Positions 8,563 through 39,725 of a stretch of 47,500 bases of DNA are shown here, one piece after another. Below the pieces are notes generated by a model. That model saw only the letters and a list, made by a program, of their open reading frames with translations, searched no databases and was not told the DNA's origin. The DNA is from Chrysomallon squamiferum (taxonomy: Eukaryota > Mollusca > Gastropoda > Neomphalida > Peltospiridae): positions 700,775-748,274 of the forward strand of contig CM022679.1 in NCBI GenBank assembly GCA_012295275.1, written 5' to 3'. Position numbers and translations under genes: made by a program. Within the stretch, counting starts at the first letter, position 1. Each line of letters opens with the position of its first letter.

Positions 8563-11185
8563 GTATGTATTTACATTTGTTATTATGGTCAAAAGACAGT
8601 CACAGATGGAAGTTTGTTTACTACGTCGTTGAGTGGACCCTGCGTCCAGTATAAGTGTGTCCACGGAGACGTCGTCGTACAAAAAGCAGGTGTGTCTCAC
8701 ACAACTACATGCCTACACACACAAACACACGTACACACACAAACAAACGATACAGATACAGAAAGATTATACCCTGACACATACATACAGACATACGTAC
8801 TAATAGATGCACGCAGAAATGACGAAAGACAAAGCACGGCGTGCTGCGTGGGAGGCGATGGTTTCTCTCGGTTACTGAGCAGATTACTGAGCAGGTTTCT
8901 GAGCAGGTTTCTGAACAGGTTACTGAGCAGGTTACTGAGCAGGTTACTGAGCAGGTTACTGAGCAGGTTACTGAGCAGGTTTCTGAGCAGGTTACTGAGC
9001 AGGTTACTGAGCAGATCTCTGAGATTGTTCTGGTGGCCCAGCGGCATCGTCCACAGCCTGTGAACGGAAGAATGGGTTCATACGTTCGAATCTCGTCAGC
9101 GGCATTTGACGCTTGTGAGGTAGTGATAGGACTTTGTCCTTCTGTGGCAGTGCATTCCCGAATAGTACACAGATACACATGCTAACAGACATATAAACGT
9201 ATATCCAGACATACGTACACAGATACTTACACAGACACGTGTTTGATATGTTTTAGACTGTCTAGTCAATGGTATGTGCTTTCCTGAGGGTTCGATGATA
9301 ACAGTAACATGTAAGCCGTATAGGTGTGGTCAAAGTCCCGAGGGGTTAATTGGATTTCTACCAGTTCCTGGCTCAGAAGTTCGTAAGTCAAACTTCTAAA
9401 AACTTGTAGATGTGCTAAAAGAAATTAAAAATTTGAGAAATCAGTTGCAGATTGGTAACAGTTAAAGTGAAAATATTTGCTGTGAATTAAATTTACTGTC
9501 AGAGAACGATGAGCTTCCCCCCCGCCGTTTCCCAACCCAACAAAAGAGGGGCGATAACAGCACAGAAAACAAATTGTACAGTTACTTCCTGAAAAAACAG
9601 TAACAGTTTTAAAATCAGTTAGTTTAAGTCGATTAGTTTAAGATAGTTTAACCGTAAAGGTTTTAAAAAGCCTCAAAAAAAAAAAAATAATAATAATAAT
9701 AAAAAATTAAAATTAAAATAAATTAATAAAATTAAATAAAATTAAATAAAATTAAATTAAAATAAGCTAATAAAATTAAATAAAATAAAATATAGATAAA
9801 AACATATAACCTCTGCACTCCACTCCAAGAAATCAAACAAAACCAAAGCAAGACAAAACAAAAAAGATAAAGAAAAACAACCATAAGAAATCTATATTTT
9901 TATATTTATTTCAAGCTCATCAGAATAATATTTAATAGGAAAGATAGGAGAGTCAGGATAGAGAGAGACGAGACAAGAGAGACAGGAGAGAGACAGGAGA
10001 GAGACAGACGAAACAAGAGAGACAGGAGAGAGGAGAGACAGGAAAGTCAGGAGAGAGACAGGAGAGACAGGAGAGAGACAGGAGAGACAGGAATAGGAAA
10101 ACTGATTTTTCTTGCGAACTAACCACCTAGCAGTCTAACTAACCACCTAACAATCTAACTAACCACCTAACAGTCTAACTAACCACCTAACAATCTAACT
10201 AACCACCTAACAGTCTAACTAACCACCTAACAGTCTAACTAACCACCTAACAATCTAACTAACCACCTAACAGTCTAACTAACCACCTAACAATCTAACT
10301 AACCACCTAACAGTCTAACTAACCACCTAACAATCTAACTAACCACCTAACAGTCTAACTAACCACCTAACAGTCTAACTAACCACCTAACAGTCTAACT
10401 AACCACCTAACAATCTAACTAACCACCTAACAGTCTAACTAACCACCTAACAATCTAACTAACCACCTAACAATCTAACTAACCACCTAACAGTCTAACT
10501 AACCACCTAACAATCTAACTAACCACCTAACAATCTAACTAACCACCTAACAATCTAACTAACCACCTAAAAGTCTAACTAACCACCTAACATTCTAACC
10601 ACCTAACAATCTAACTAACCACCTAACAATCTAACTAACAACCTAACAGTCTAACTAACCACCTAACAATCTAACTAACCACCTAACAGTCTAACTAACC
10701 ACCTAACAGTCTAACTAACCACCTAACAGTCTAACTAACCACCTAACAATCTAACTAACCACCTAACAACCTACCACTGACTTGGAGTAACAAGCAAGTT
10801 TCATTACTGTGAGCTATTCTGTAACAAGCAAGTTTCACTACTGTGAGGTATTCTGTAACAAGCAAGTTTCACTACTGTGAGCTATTCTGTAACAAGCAAG
10901 TTTCATTACTGTGAGCTATTCTGTAACAAGCAAGTTTCACTACTGTGAGGTATTCTGTGAGAAGCAAGTTTCATTACTGTGAGGTATTCTGTAACAAGCA
11001 GAGAGATGTGTTATTAATTTGAAAAGTTTGTTTTTCCAGAGTGTCGGGACAAAGACGGACAATGCGGATACGACGACGGCGACGCTGTACGTCTGGAGAT
11101 AGCGGCGGTGTTGTTTGACTGCACGTGCGCTGTGGACAAGCAGTTCGGTCGCATCAGCTATGTGGCGTGTAAAGCCGTTGTTTAA
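8186..11185 (+). CDS. Secreted cysteine-rich three-module protein, copy 2 (exon 2 acceptor damaged)
   Basis: Exons 8186-8258 (signal peptide, two base changes from copy 1), exon 2 ending at 8689, 9257-9382 and 11040-11185. Exons 3 and 4 have good splice sites, no stops and the family cysteines (CKPYRC then GFLPVPGS; DCTC and a last Cys before KAVV). Exon 2 keeps its donor and its first Cys codon, but 10 bases that in copy 1 hold the acceptor AG and the start of the exon are missing. The only nearby frame-preserving AG is at 8598-8599. It would start the exon at 8600, lose the first Cys and leave 11. Skipping exon 2 would also stay in frame because all introns are phase 1, leaving 9 Cys. Either outcome is odd-numbered, so this copy may be altered or failing rather than normal. 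Confidence 0.65.
8415..8572 (+). repeat. AT and ACAT/GTAT microsatellite in intron 1 of gene 2
   Basis: (AT)n, then (ACAT)n, (ATT)n, (AT)n and (GTAT)n, running almost to the damaged start of exon 2. The paired ACAT and GTAT arms are complementary and could fold into a long hairpin in RNA directly before the exon. Confidence 0.95.
8872..9018 (+). repeat. 12-bp minisatellite in intron 2 of gene 2
   Basis: About twelve copies of GGTTACTGAGCA with a TTTCTGAGCA variant. The period is a multiple of three, so frames stay open on both strands. It ends immediately before the SINE. Confidence 0.95.
9025..9167 (+). mobile_element. tRNA-derived SINE, copy A
   Basis: It contains a pol III A box (TGGCCCAGCGG, 9034-9044) and B box (GTTCGAATCTC, 9084-9094), then a body shared with the copy at 37461: CTCGTCAGCGGCAT, TTGTGAGGT, and TTCCCGAATA near the 3' end. 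Two dispersed copies sharing head and body identify a SINE rather than a tRNA gene. The head looks like a Ser/Leu-type tRNA (GATGGCCGA in the other copy). It lies in intron 2 of gene 2, sense orientation. Family name unknown to me. Confidence 0.75.
9957..10092 (+). repeat. GAGAGACAGG purine-rich repeat in intron 3 of gene 2
   Basis: Irregular tandem GAGAGACAG and GAGACAGGA units, purine-only apart from the C, upstream of the 20-bp array. Confidence 0.85.
10116..10775 (+). repeat. 20-bp minisatellite in intron 3 of gene 2
   Basis: About 33 copies of AACCACCTAACAATCTAACT, alternating mainly between CAAT and CAGT at one site, highly regular except for one deleted unit near 10590. Each unit carries CTAAC motifs matching the metazoan branch-site consensus on the sense strand. 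Confidence 0.98.
10786..11000 (+). repeat. 34-bp minisatellite next to exon 4 of gene 2
   Basis: Six units of about 34 bp (GTAACAAGCAAGTTTCACTA followed by CTGTGAGCTATTCT), ending 40 bp before the exon 4 acceptor. It begins where the 20-bp array stops. Confidence 0.93.
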
Positions 11186-12350
11186 AAATACAGAACACTG
11201 CTGCTGCTGTTGTTGTTGTTGTTGTTGTATTTGTTGTATTTATTGACTGTATCAATGTAGGTGGTCAAACCCACTTATGTCAAACTTTCCTAAACTCTGA
11301 GTGCTGTGTCTCGAAAACTTTGTCTAATCGTGCTTCAAAACTAGAAATATCCGCGTCTTCAGACCAGTTAACATAAACAACAGAGTTCAGCAGAGTCAGT
11401 GTTAACATTTTCTTTACCTGTTTAAATACGGATATAAAATCTATAAATTTCAATCAATTTAAATAAAAAAATTAATTAATTAATTAAAAAAATAATAATA
11501 AAAAAAAAAAAAAAAATAAAAAAATAAATATATAAATAAAGCAATAAAAAAAAAAAAAATTAAAATTAAAAACAAAAAATTTCAAAAACTAACTAAATAA
11601 CTAACACACTAAATAAATAAATAAATAAATAAAATAAATAAATTGTTCATATTTGAAGCATTTGTATAGAGTGGCGGTAGATACACATGTATCTCAGGTG
11701 CAAATATGATTATTTTCCCGTCGTCAACTCCTGAAATACCAGACTGAAATTTCTTACACAAAGAAAACTGACTTAACGATCGTTCAGAGCAATAAAACGT
11801 CGATGAATATCAATAATTTGTCAACAGGTAACAGTCACAACAGGTTAGGTAATAAAAACCTTTGAAAAGTGGAAAATTTACAAGCGAACATGTCCATAGA
11901 CCTTCAAGTAATTATAATTCTTTCATCGACTTAGTTCTCTGTAATTTTAACAAAGTATTTAGTCCGATCCAGACGTCAAATAGTAGAGATTCGTGAACAT
12001 TTCCATCAGACGAAAGGTAAAAGTATTTTTATTTTATAAATATTTTGTTTATATATTCCTGTTTGTTCCTGTCTCCATTCTCACTAGTTTATTATAATAA
12101 ACACAGTTTAGATGGTTAAACAACTTTTCAGTGTGGAATGTGCAACCAGCGTTATAATAATTATTATTAATTTTTTTAATTTTTTTCAAAAGAGTATTCA
12201 TTTACTTTTGTCAGTTGTTGATTAATAGTAAATTTCAAATAAATATCACAGGAAATAAAATAAGTTAAATAAACAAAAACAACATACAAATCAACCAACC
12301 AACAAAAAAAAATAAATAAATAAATAAAAATAAAAATAATAATAAAAATA

Positions 12351-12434
<84 letters not shown>

Positions 12435-12484
12435 AAGAAGAAGAAGAAAAGTAATAATGATATTTTTCCAGGTTTCAGACAAAC
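11186..12484. other. Intergenic region between genes 2 and 3
   Basis: Holds (TGT)n at 11204-11230, A-rich low complexity at 11460-11640, unique AT-rich sequence at 11640-12170, and an AAT/AAG microsatellite at about 12354-12452. A CCAG/GTTTCAG acceptor-like string just before the gene 3 ATG is shared with gene 1. No gene seen. Confidence 0.6.
11462..11467 (+). terminator. Possible polyadenylation signal of gene 2
   Basis: AATAAA about 280 bp after the stop codon, at the start of an A-rich low-complexity stretch. The A-richness makes it easy to arise by chance. Confidence 0.3.
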
Positions 12485-15985
<3,501 letters not shown>

Positions 15986-17454
15986 TCTGCCAGCTCGCGT
16001 AAGGGTCACGTATAAAGTGCGTATACTAATAAGGGGAGGGGTTTGTTTATAAAGTTATGGGGATGTTTAGCTGGGGGTCGGGCTTTTTGTTAGGGTTAAA
16101 GAGATACTAACAAGCTACAGACTGCAGGGGAAAAGAAGCAAAAGCAACATTTTTAAATCTCAAACTTACTCTGTTGTTTATCTCTTTAATAATTTATTTT
16201 GCTTAATTAAACTGTATATGTACTTTATGTGTGTGCCCTTGTACTGTGACTTGTTGTAATAAACACGAATCATTGTTTTCTTTGTTAACTGAACATAAAC
16301 AATTCAATGTATCCACACCATGGATTCTGTTTTTAATATACTATTACAACAACAACAATAATTAATAATAATAATAATGAATAACAACAAAAACAACAAT
16401 AACGGATTAATTATTAAATAAAACAAGAAAAATTAGTACTGAATATTTCTTTCAATTTATTTATTCATTTACTTAAATTAAATCTTTCTTTCTTTCTTTC
16501 TCGACTTTTCTTTCCCTCTTTCGTTTTTCTTACTTATTCCTTTGTTTTTTCCTTCTTTCTTTTTTCTTATTTATTTTATCATTCGCACATTTTATCTTAT
16601 TTTACTTAGCTGTACAATTATTTGTTACGAACGCCCCCTTGAAATTGAAAACCAGGTTTATTTGAGCTGTTACCGGACACGTGTTTCACGCCTCACAAAG
16701 ACAGATATTACAGTTATTTATTTAATTTAAACGCTCGAAACGTGACACATCGATTTTTGTGTACAAAATGACTCATTATCAGAAATGTGGCTTCTGCGAT
16801 AAACGTTAAGATAACTTTACAGTTATAAAACTTATAAACGAGTGAGATATAGCCTTAGATGTATCATGTATATTTTGCGTTTCTTGGCTGGTTTCAGTTA
16901 CTGATTTATTCTGTCTGTCTGTTTGTCTGTCCACACTTTAAGCTTGTACTTATTAGAATGCATGTATAGCAATCTTCATAAGACAATCCATCAGATGTTG
17001 AAATATCCTGCGAGGTGCGTGGTGCGTGGTGCGTGGTGCGTGTGGGAAAAAAATAGGATAACAGGTGATCTGCATTGATTCAGTAATCTGACATAAAATA
17101 GATTATTTATTTATTTATTATTTTAATATTATTAGCAGTAGCAGTTTGTTTTTGTTTGTTTTTTGGGTGGGGAGGTTTACGTGGTTTGTTTAACGTAGAT
17201 CACATTGATTAATGTTTCTGTCAAGTGTTGAGTTACACTCGCTCTATCTCTTCATCAGCAGCTCAAAATATTTTATGTACACGAGTCAACAGTAAATAAA
17301 TAAATAAACACAAAGAGAAAAGAAAAACAAAGAAGTGCAAGAATTATATAAACTAAGACAAAACGAATTCATAACAAAAAGACAAAATATATTTTAAAAG
17401 CGTATTTGTGCTAATAATCTTTGTCACTGTTCAAAATGTTTGTTTTTTCAGAGT
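15986..17454. other. Intergenic region between gene 3 and the convergent transporter gene
   Basis: Gene 3's 3' UTR, then AT-rich DNA with short AAC/AAT and CTTT repeats. At 17014-17042 there is a GGTGCGTGGTGCGT pentuple repeat. No open frame with splice signals stands out. Confidence 0.6.
16258..16263 (+). terminator. Polyadenylation signal of gene 3
   Basis: AATAAA within TTGTAATAAACACG, about 270 bp after the stop, in a stretch with TGTGTGCCCTTGTACTGTGACTT-type sequence typical of a 3' UTR end. Best of the three candidates on this strand. Confidence 0.5.
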
Positions 17455-17460
17455 TTTATT
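17455..17460 (-). terminator. Polyadenylation signal of the SLC6 gene
   Basis: AATAAA on the minus strand, 27 bases after the transporter stop codon. This would give a very short 3' UTR; a later signal further left may be used instead. Confidence 0.4.
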
Positions 17461-17486
17461 AGTGCGAGATATTTTTTCACTAAGTT

Positions 17487-24979
<7,493 letters not shown>

Positions 24980-24981
24980 TT

Positions 24982-25809
24982 CTACACGTGTTTGATTAAA
25001 ATCTTTTTTTTTCACCCCTTTGTTTTCCTTGCTTTTTAAAAAATTTAAAAGTCACAGTCACAGACCACAACACAGAGCTAAGTGCAGGTAAGTACTGCCC
25101 ATGACATTCATGCTTGAACAACTGTATGTATTAACATGTGCAGGTTAATTTGTAGCCAGCAGTAAGGTTTTGGTTGATGTATGCATAGACACTGCTGTGA
25201 ACTTTGACCTTGTTCCTCGCTGTATTACTTCTCTGACCTGCATACAGGTAAACTAGATAGATTTTTACTTGAGGTCTGTGTGTAACTCAAAGTTAGAACA
25301 GTTAAACGAGATAGATTTTTACTTGAGGTCTGTGTGTAACTCAAAGTTAGAACTCTAGCTTGAAGTGAAACACTTTATAGAAAAATGTGGTTAAAAGATA
25401 ATGTGTGGCCTTAAAAATCCATCAGAAGTTTTGTTCCTTTACTTTAAACGTGTATTACGTTATTTTGTTAACATTTTTCTTTCTTTCTTTCTTTTTCATT
25501 ACCATTATCATCATCAACAACATCAACATCATCATCTTCTTCTTCTTCTTCTTTTTCTTTTTTTATTCTTTTTCTTCTTTCTAAATATTTTTAAGTTTAC
25601 TTCATATTTTAGATTTTGCTTTAATTGTTCCAAACTACCTTTTTATGCGATTTTGATTTTTTTATTTATTTTTTTATTTTTTCATTTTTTATTTTGTCGT
25701 TTTTATTTTTATTTATTTACTTATTAGAGATGGAATTTGTGTAAATTAGTTAAGTGATTCAATTTAACAATAATAATAATAATAATAATAATAACAATAA
25801 CAATAATAA

Positions 25810-25890
<81 letters not shown>

Positions 25891-27092
25891 TAATAAAATG
25901 TACCGCAAACAATGAAATGTTAAGGGGAGTGTGATTTCAACAAGCTGTACGACATCTGTCAAACAACCAGACATCACGACGCTACTGTTTTTCACACGCT
26001 GGAAAGTTCTAGAACTGACGCGCTTGTTTTTGTAGTGAAACGTGGCGTGCATGCTGCAGAATTAATTAGATGACAAAGTAAGAATAAGATTAAGTTAGGC
26101 CGTTTATAAAAATAAATTCAAAAAAATATAATAATAATAAAAATTCGTTTTATATTTCATGTGTTCTTTGGTTTATTTGATACTTAATAACAACAACAAC
26201 AACAGCAACAACAACAATAATGATAATAATAATAAGAAGAAGAACAGCAACAACAATAATGATAATAATAATAAGAAGAAGAAGAAGAACAACAACAACA
26301 ACAACAACAACAATAATGATAGAAATAATGATATACAGAAGATGACGAAGATGTACTTACCATTCTGAGGTAGAAATGTTATTGTGATGTAGATGGTATT
26401 TAACATTCCTGGTTATTATACAGTTAAAGAACATTTTTAGTTTATGATAAGGTAAAAAGTATAAACTGATCTAGCAATCATCTTGTTACTTACAGATCTG
26501 CTCTGTCAAACAAAACTTGATGTACTCATTACAGTTCTTTTTAAGATAAAGTCTTATTTTAACTAAAACATTCATTATTTCATTTTTTTTATTTATTTAT
26601 TTATTCGTTTGTTTGTTTCTTTTATTTATTTTCTACTTATTTTTATTATTCGTTTAATTGATTATTTATTTTTTGCTGTTGTGTTGTTGTAGTCTTCATC
26701 ATTGCTATAATTATTAGATTATTATTATTAGTGCAGTTGTAGTAGTAGTCATAGAAAGTAGTAGTAGTAGTAGCGCCTTTGTATTATTATTTTGTTGTTG
26801 TTGTTATAATCATATATAATTACTTAGTATTTGAAATAAAGTGACAGTAACTGACAGTAAAGAGTTCTCAATTTACAACACTGTTAACACTGCTCCACTG
26901 TTTAAAATACACATCCGTCATTTAATACAAGAAATTGTGCAAAATGATTAGTTTATTTTTGTGTCTAATACTTCCGACAATTGTACATTATTTTATAATT
27001 ATATTAAACACAAGATCACGTGTTTTTATTACTGTCAAGTAGAAAACAAATAAACAGGTGTAAGTTTGTGACAGTGTGAAAATTAAAGTAAT
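24982..27092. other. Region between the SLC6 gene and the seven-module gene
   Basis: It should contain the SLC6 promoter and any N-terminal exon, but I found no convincing one. Visible items are a tandem duplication of about 58 bp around 25250-25366 (GATAGATTTTTACTTGAGGT twice), an (AAT)n array at about 25770-25890, AAC/AAG/AAT arrays at about 26188-26330, and AT-rich unique DNA. An open minus frame starting at 26052 begins in unique sequence and then runs into the AAT array. I do not regard it as coding. Confidence 0.55.
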
Positions 27093-27098
27093 TTTATT
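27093..27098 (-). terminator. Polyadenylation signal of the seven-module gene
   Basis: AATAAA on the minus strand about 54 bases after the stop in the short last exon. Position and spacing fit a compact 3' UTR. Confidence 0.5.
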
Positions 27099-27151
27099 GC
27101 AGGTTACATCATTTATTACATGAAATGTTTTCTTGTGGAAACAGTGGTTTG

Positions 27152-32887
<5,736 letters not shown>

Positions 32888-33248
32888 ATTTTCTCTCATA
32901 TTTTTCTCCTGTCTAAACTCGTTAATTTAACTTCATAATTTTATTGATGGTGCTACTCTTTTAATCATTCTCCTGCTTTTTTTTTTTTTTTTTATATTTT
33001 ATATAATTATTTAGAAAAACATCTTTATATATTTTTCCTTAATTTGTGGTGGTGTTCTGTTTTGGAAATAAACTGGTCAACCCGTCTTTTATTTAAATCA
33101 TACCTTTTTTTTAACTCCTGTTACATCGACTGAAATAGAACTAAACATGTTTACATGGCTCCACTTCTGTTGCTAAACTGACATTTTCTTCTTCCACAAA
33201 ACGTGTGTCTTCCCGTTTTGGAACTAATTGGAACTGATTGCAGTTTTC

Positions 33249-33410
33249 AGAGATATAAATACTGTTTTAGAGATATAAATACTGTTTTAGAGATATAAAT
33301 AATATTTTAGAGATATAAATACTGTTTTAGAGATATAAATACTGTTTCAGAGATATAAATAATATTTTAGAGATATAAATACTGTTTTAGAGATATAAAT
33401 ACTGTTTTGC
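33249..33410. repeat. 20-bp minisatellite (TACTGTTTTAGAGATATAAA)
   Basis: Eight head-to-tail copies with a TAATATTTTAG variant at two units and one TTTCAG variant. Confidence 0.95.
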
Positions 33411-34178
33411 ACTGCCCGGCAATCATCTGTCAAATCAGATGTTTGAATACGACCAATCGGTTACCATAACAACGTCGGAGTAAATGGAGACTTTGCAGAC
33501 GAACTAAAGTAAGTGTGGAGGAACTCTTCAGCAGAAGAAGAAAAAAGAGAAAAAAGTTGTTTGGTTACAGCGTAAGCGTGAAGCGTGATACGTGATACGT
33601 GATCCGTGATCGGTAGCAGGATTAATACGCCCCGGAGCGCTCATTGCATTATTTACCGTTCTAACCAGCCACGGTTCAGTAAGTTGTTTAAAAAGAGTCT
33701 GAGATTATAATCTATTACGAGACATGATACTTGATTTGTTACCCAACAGATTATGTTTGAAATCCAATACTAGAACTCGTTAATATTTCCACTTGAACAC
33801 GTATTCATTTATTTAGCTATCTGATGTTTTAAAAGATATTACGAGAGCTGAAGGTTTCTCAACAGGGGAGATAACTCTTGGCTGACAAATAATCGCAAGA
33901 AGGCGAAGAGACAGTGTTAGCAAAAGGCTTCTGTGTTCTGTGAAAACTTCATCATTATTTCTTACGTTGCTAATGATGATTGAGCTGCTGCTGCTGCCAA
34001 AGCTTTATGCATTATATAAACTTTAATACGACTTAACTCCATACATACACAGATACACAGACACATACAAACACGCACACAGACATACATACACAGATAC
34101 ACATACATAATACATACATACATATATATACATACAAAAATACATATGAACATACATACAGATATACATACAGGAATA

Positions 34179-34217
<39 letters not shown>

Positions 34218-34988
34218 TTATAATTAGTTGTTTTACTTTTTATTATTACTATAATCTTCATTGGGTTTTTTGTTGCTTTTTTCTTTCTTTTCTCTTTTTT
34301 TTCTTTCTTTTTTCCTTTTTTTCTTTTTTTCTTTCTTTTTTCTTTTTTCATTGGTTTCTCTTTTTCATTGGTTTCTTTTTTTTTTTTTTTGAATTAGCAT
34401 CTTTTTTTTTTTTTGCAGCATTATTTATTTTAAAACAAAATCTCTAATGATCAAAACAAATGAATGGGTTTACTGAGCTAAATATAGAAAGAGTTCAAAC
34501 AGTAGTCTCGTTAAACTACGACTCTCTAGCTAAGAGCATCGATATTTTTTTTTTCTTGAGAATATTAACATTGTCAACAAAACAGAAAACCAAATTAACA
34601 TTTGATTAATGTTTTCTTTTTCTTTTCTTCTTTTATTATTATTATTTTGTTTTACTTTTAATATCTTTTCCTTAATTGTTTTATGTTGTTGTTATGGGGC
34701 GGGTGTTTGCTATTGGTGTTTTTCTTCTTCTTTTTTTTTTTTTTTTTTGTCTTTTAAATAAATGATTCTAAAAAAGTCTTTACACTAATTTAATTTTTCT
34801 CTTTTTTTTTTCTTTTTTTTTTTTTTCATTAATTCAGATAACTTTTCTTCTGTTTGTTTATTTTTCTCTCTGAATGTGTATCTGTCTGTCTGTCTGTCTG
34901 TCTGTGAGATTAAAAATAATGTTTACATTCTCACCACCTTCATTACTACTATTTCTATTTATTTATTTACTTATTTATTTATTAATTA

Positions 34989-34990
<2 letters not shown>
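33411..34990. other. Gene-free stretch with T-rich low complexity
   Basis: Unique sequence at 33411-33960 includes a small tandem run of CGTGATACGTGATACGTGAT near 33588. ACAT/ATAC repeats and an (AT)n run lie at 34040-34215. T/CTTT-rich low complexity spans 34260-34900. No gene seen. Confidence 0.6.
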
Positions 34991-35025
<35 letters not shown>

Positions 35026-35117
35026 GTTATTATTATTATTATTATTGTTATTGTTATTATTATTATTGTTATTATTGTTATTGTTATTATTATTATTGTT
35101 GTTGTTGTTGTTGTTTA
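34991..35117. repeat. (ATT)n/(GTT)n array
   Basis: Trinucleotide repeats of ATT with GTT interruptions. Confidence 0.96.
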
Positions 35118-37340
<2,223 letters not shown>

Positions 37341-37395
37341 CACACATACACACACACACACATACATACATACATACATACATACATACATACAT

Positions 37396-37448
<53 letters not shown>

Positions 37449-37460
37449 TACATACATACA
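37341..37460. repeat. ACAT/AC microsatellite flanking SINE copy B
   Basis: (ACAC), (ACAT) and (AC) runs end exactly where the SINE head begins. Confidence 0.96.
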
Positions 37461-37625
37461 TGGTTGTCTCGATGGCCGAATGGTAATATCGTCTGCCTTC
37501 TGAGTACGGGAGAATGGGTGTCATACGTTCGAGTCTCGTCAGCGGCATCTGTCAGTTTGTCAGTTTGTGAGGTCGTGATTGTACTGTGTCCTCCTGCGCC
37601 AGTGCGTTCCCGAATACTGTCTGTG
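37461..37625 (+). mobile_element. tRNA-derived SINE, copy B
   Basis: A box TGGCCGAATGG (37473-37483) and B box GTTCGAGTCTC (37527-37537), spaced as in a tRNA with a longer variable part, then the body shared with copy A (CTCGTCAGCGGCAT, TTGTGAGGT, TTCCCGAATA). It is better preserved in the head than copy A, and a TCAGTTTG unit is duplicated in the body. AC/ACAT repeats flank both sides. Not a functional tRNA gene: acceptor-stem pairing is lacking and a SINE body follows. Confidence 0.8.
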
Positions 37626-37663
37626 TGCAGACATTCATAAAACAGAGAATATTCAAAAGCCTA

Positions 37664-37665
37664 AA

Positions 37666-37700
<35 letters not shown>
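37664..37700. repeat. (CA)n array
   Basis: CA dinucleotides about 45 bp past the SINE body, followed by ATAT and ATAC runs. Confidence 0.95.
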
Positions 37701-38767
<1,067 letters not shown>

Positions 38768-39480
38768 AAGCATAACTACTAATATAAAATAATAAAATTA
38801 ATCGCATCGATATTTGAGATCGATATTTGAGATCGAAAAACTATGTCAGGGGCAAATCAAGAAATTGGGTCTTGTTTGTGAGTTTAATAATTTACTGACA
38901 TAATCGATCGGAATATTGGAAACAACGAAAATACGTGGTATTACAATCAAAACTGATAATCGTCCGATTCTATTTTGGTTTCTTTTCTTTTTACGTGTAA
39001 GATATACACACAGTTCTATTGACACAGATAAACAACTAGATGCCTATTTCCGAGGATTTCTCGCAAACACTATTTAACACACGAACTGACAAAATAAACT
39101 GTTTACTACATTTGACTCATTCGGGAAATAAAATTCCAAAATAAATGCTGGAATAAGAATTAATTTGATTTTGTTAGGAAGTTTGTTGTTTCAAGAGCTA
39201 CAATTCAAAGTTACTGTTTATGAGAAGGTGCAGAGAAAAGATCCCTTTCTGCTAACTGTCAAAAGTAAATCATGTGATTAACTTAGTGAGTTTCCTTCCT
39301 TGTGGACAGTTACTATCAAATAACTCGATAAAAACTGAACGCCTTTGAAATGTTGAAATACACGCGCGCATACACACAAACACAAACACACAAACTCTCT
39401 CACACACACGAATTATTTAAATATTCAGGTGATGGACATTAAACGAGTAGTTGGATGGCTGGCCTGATACATGACGTCAC
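38768..39480. other. Unique AT-rich sequence, no gene
   Basis: No open frame of note. Contains a GATCGATATTTGA direct repeat near 38806-38835 and a short CACA run near 39365-39410. Confidence 0.6.
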
Positions 39481-39489
39481 AATCCTATA

Positions 39490-39725
39490 TCATTCTACTA
39501 CTACTGCTACACCCCTACTACTACTGCTACTTCTACTACTACTATTACTATTACTACTACTGCTACTACTACTATAACTGCTACTAATACTACTGCTACA
39601 ACTCTACTACTACTGCTACTACTACTATAACTACTACTAATACTATTACTACTGCTACTACTACTATAACTACTACTACTACTACTACTACCACCATTAT
39701 TCCACTATTATTACTACTAATACTA
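39490..39725. repeat. (ACT)n array with GCT, ATA and ATT interruptions
   Basis: Imperfect ACT trinucleotide array of about 230 bp with an internal longer-period repeat (CTACTACTGCTACTACTACT). Confidence 0.95.

Noticed and set aside
10116-10775. Regular 20-bp repeats that look at first like a CRISPR array
   Set aside because: There are no unique spacers between repeats and the host is a eukaryote; it is a head-to-tail minisatellite.
10116-10775. Telomere-like TTAGG on the minus strand of the 20-bp array
   Set aside because: Reads TTAGGTGGTTAGTTAG with a 20-bp period, not tandem TTAGGG hexamers.
25759-26052. Minus-strand frame as the missing SLC6 N-terminus
   Set aside because: Unique part has no transporter-like sequence, no donor with the needed phase was found, and it continues into an AAT repeat.
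37461-37540. A tRNA gene
   Set aside because: A and B boxes are present, but there is no acceptor-stem pairing and a SINE body shared with another locus follows.
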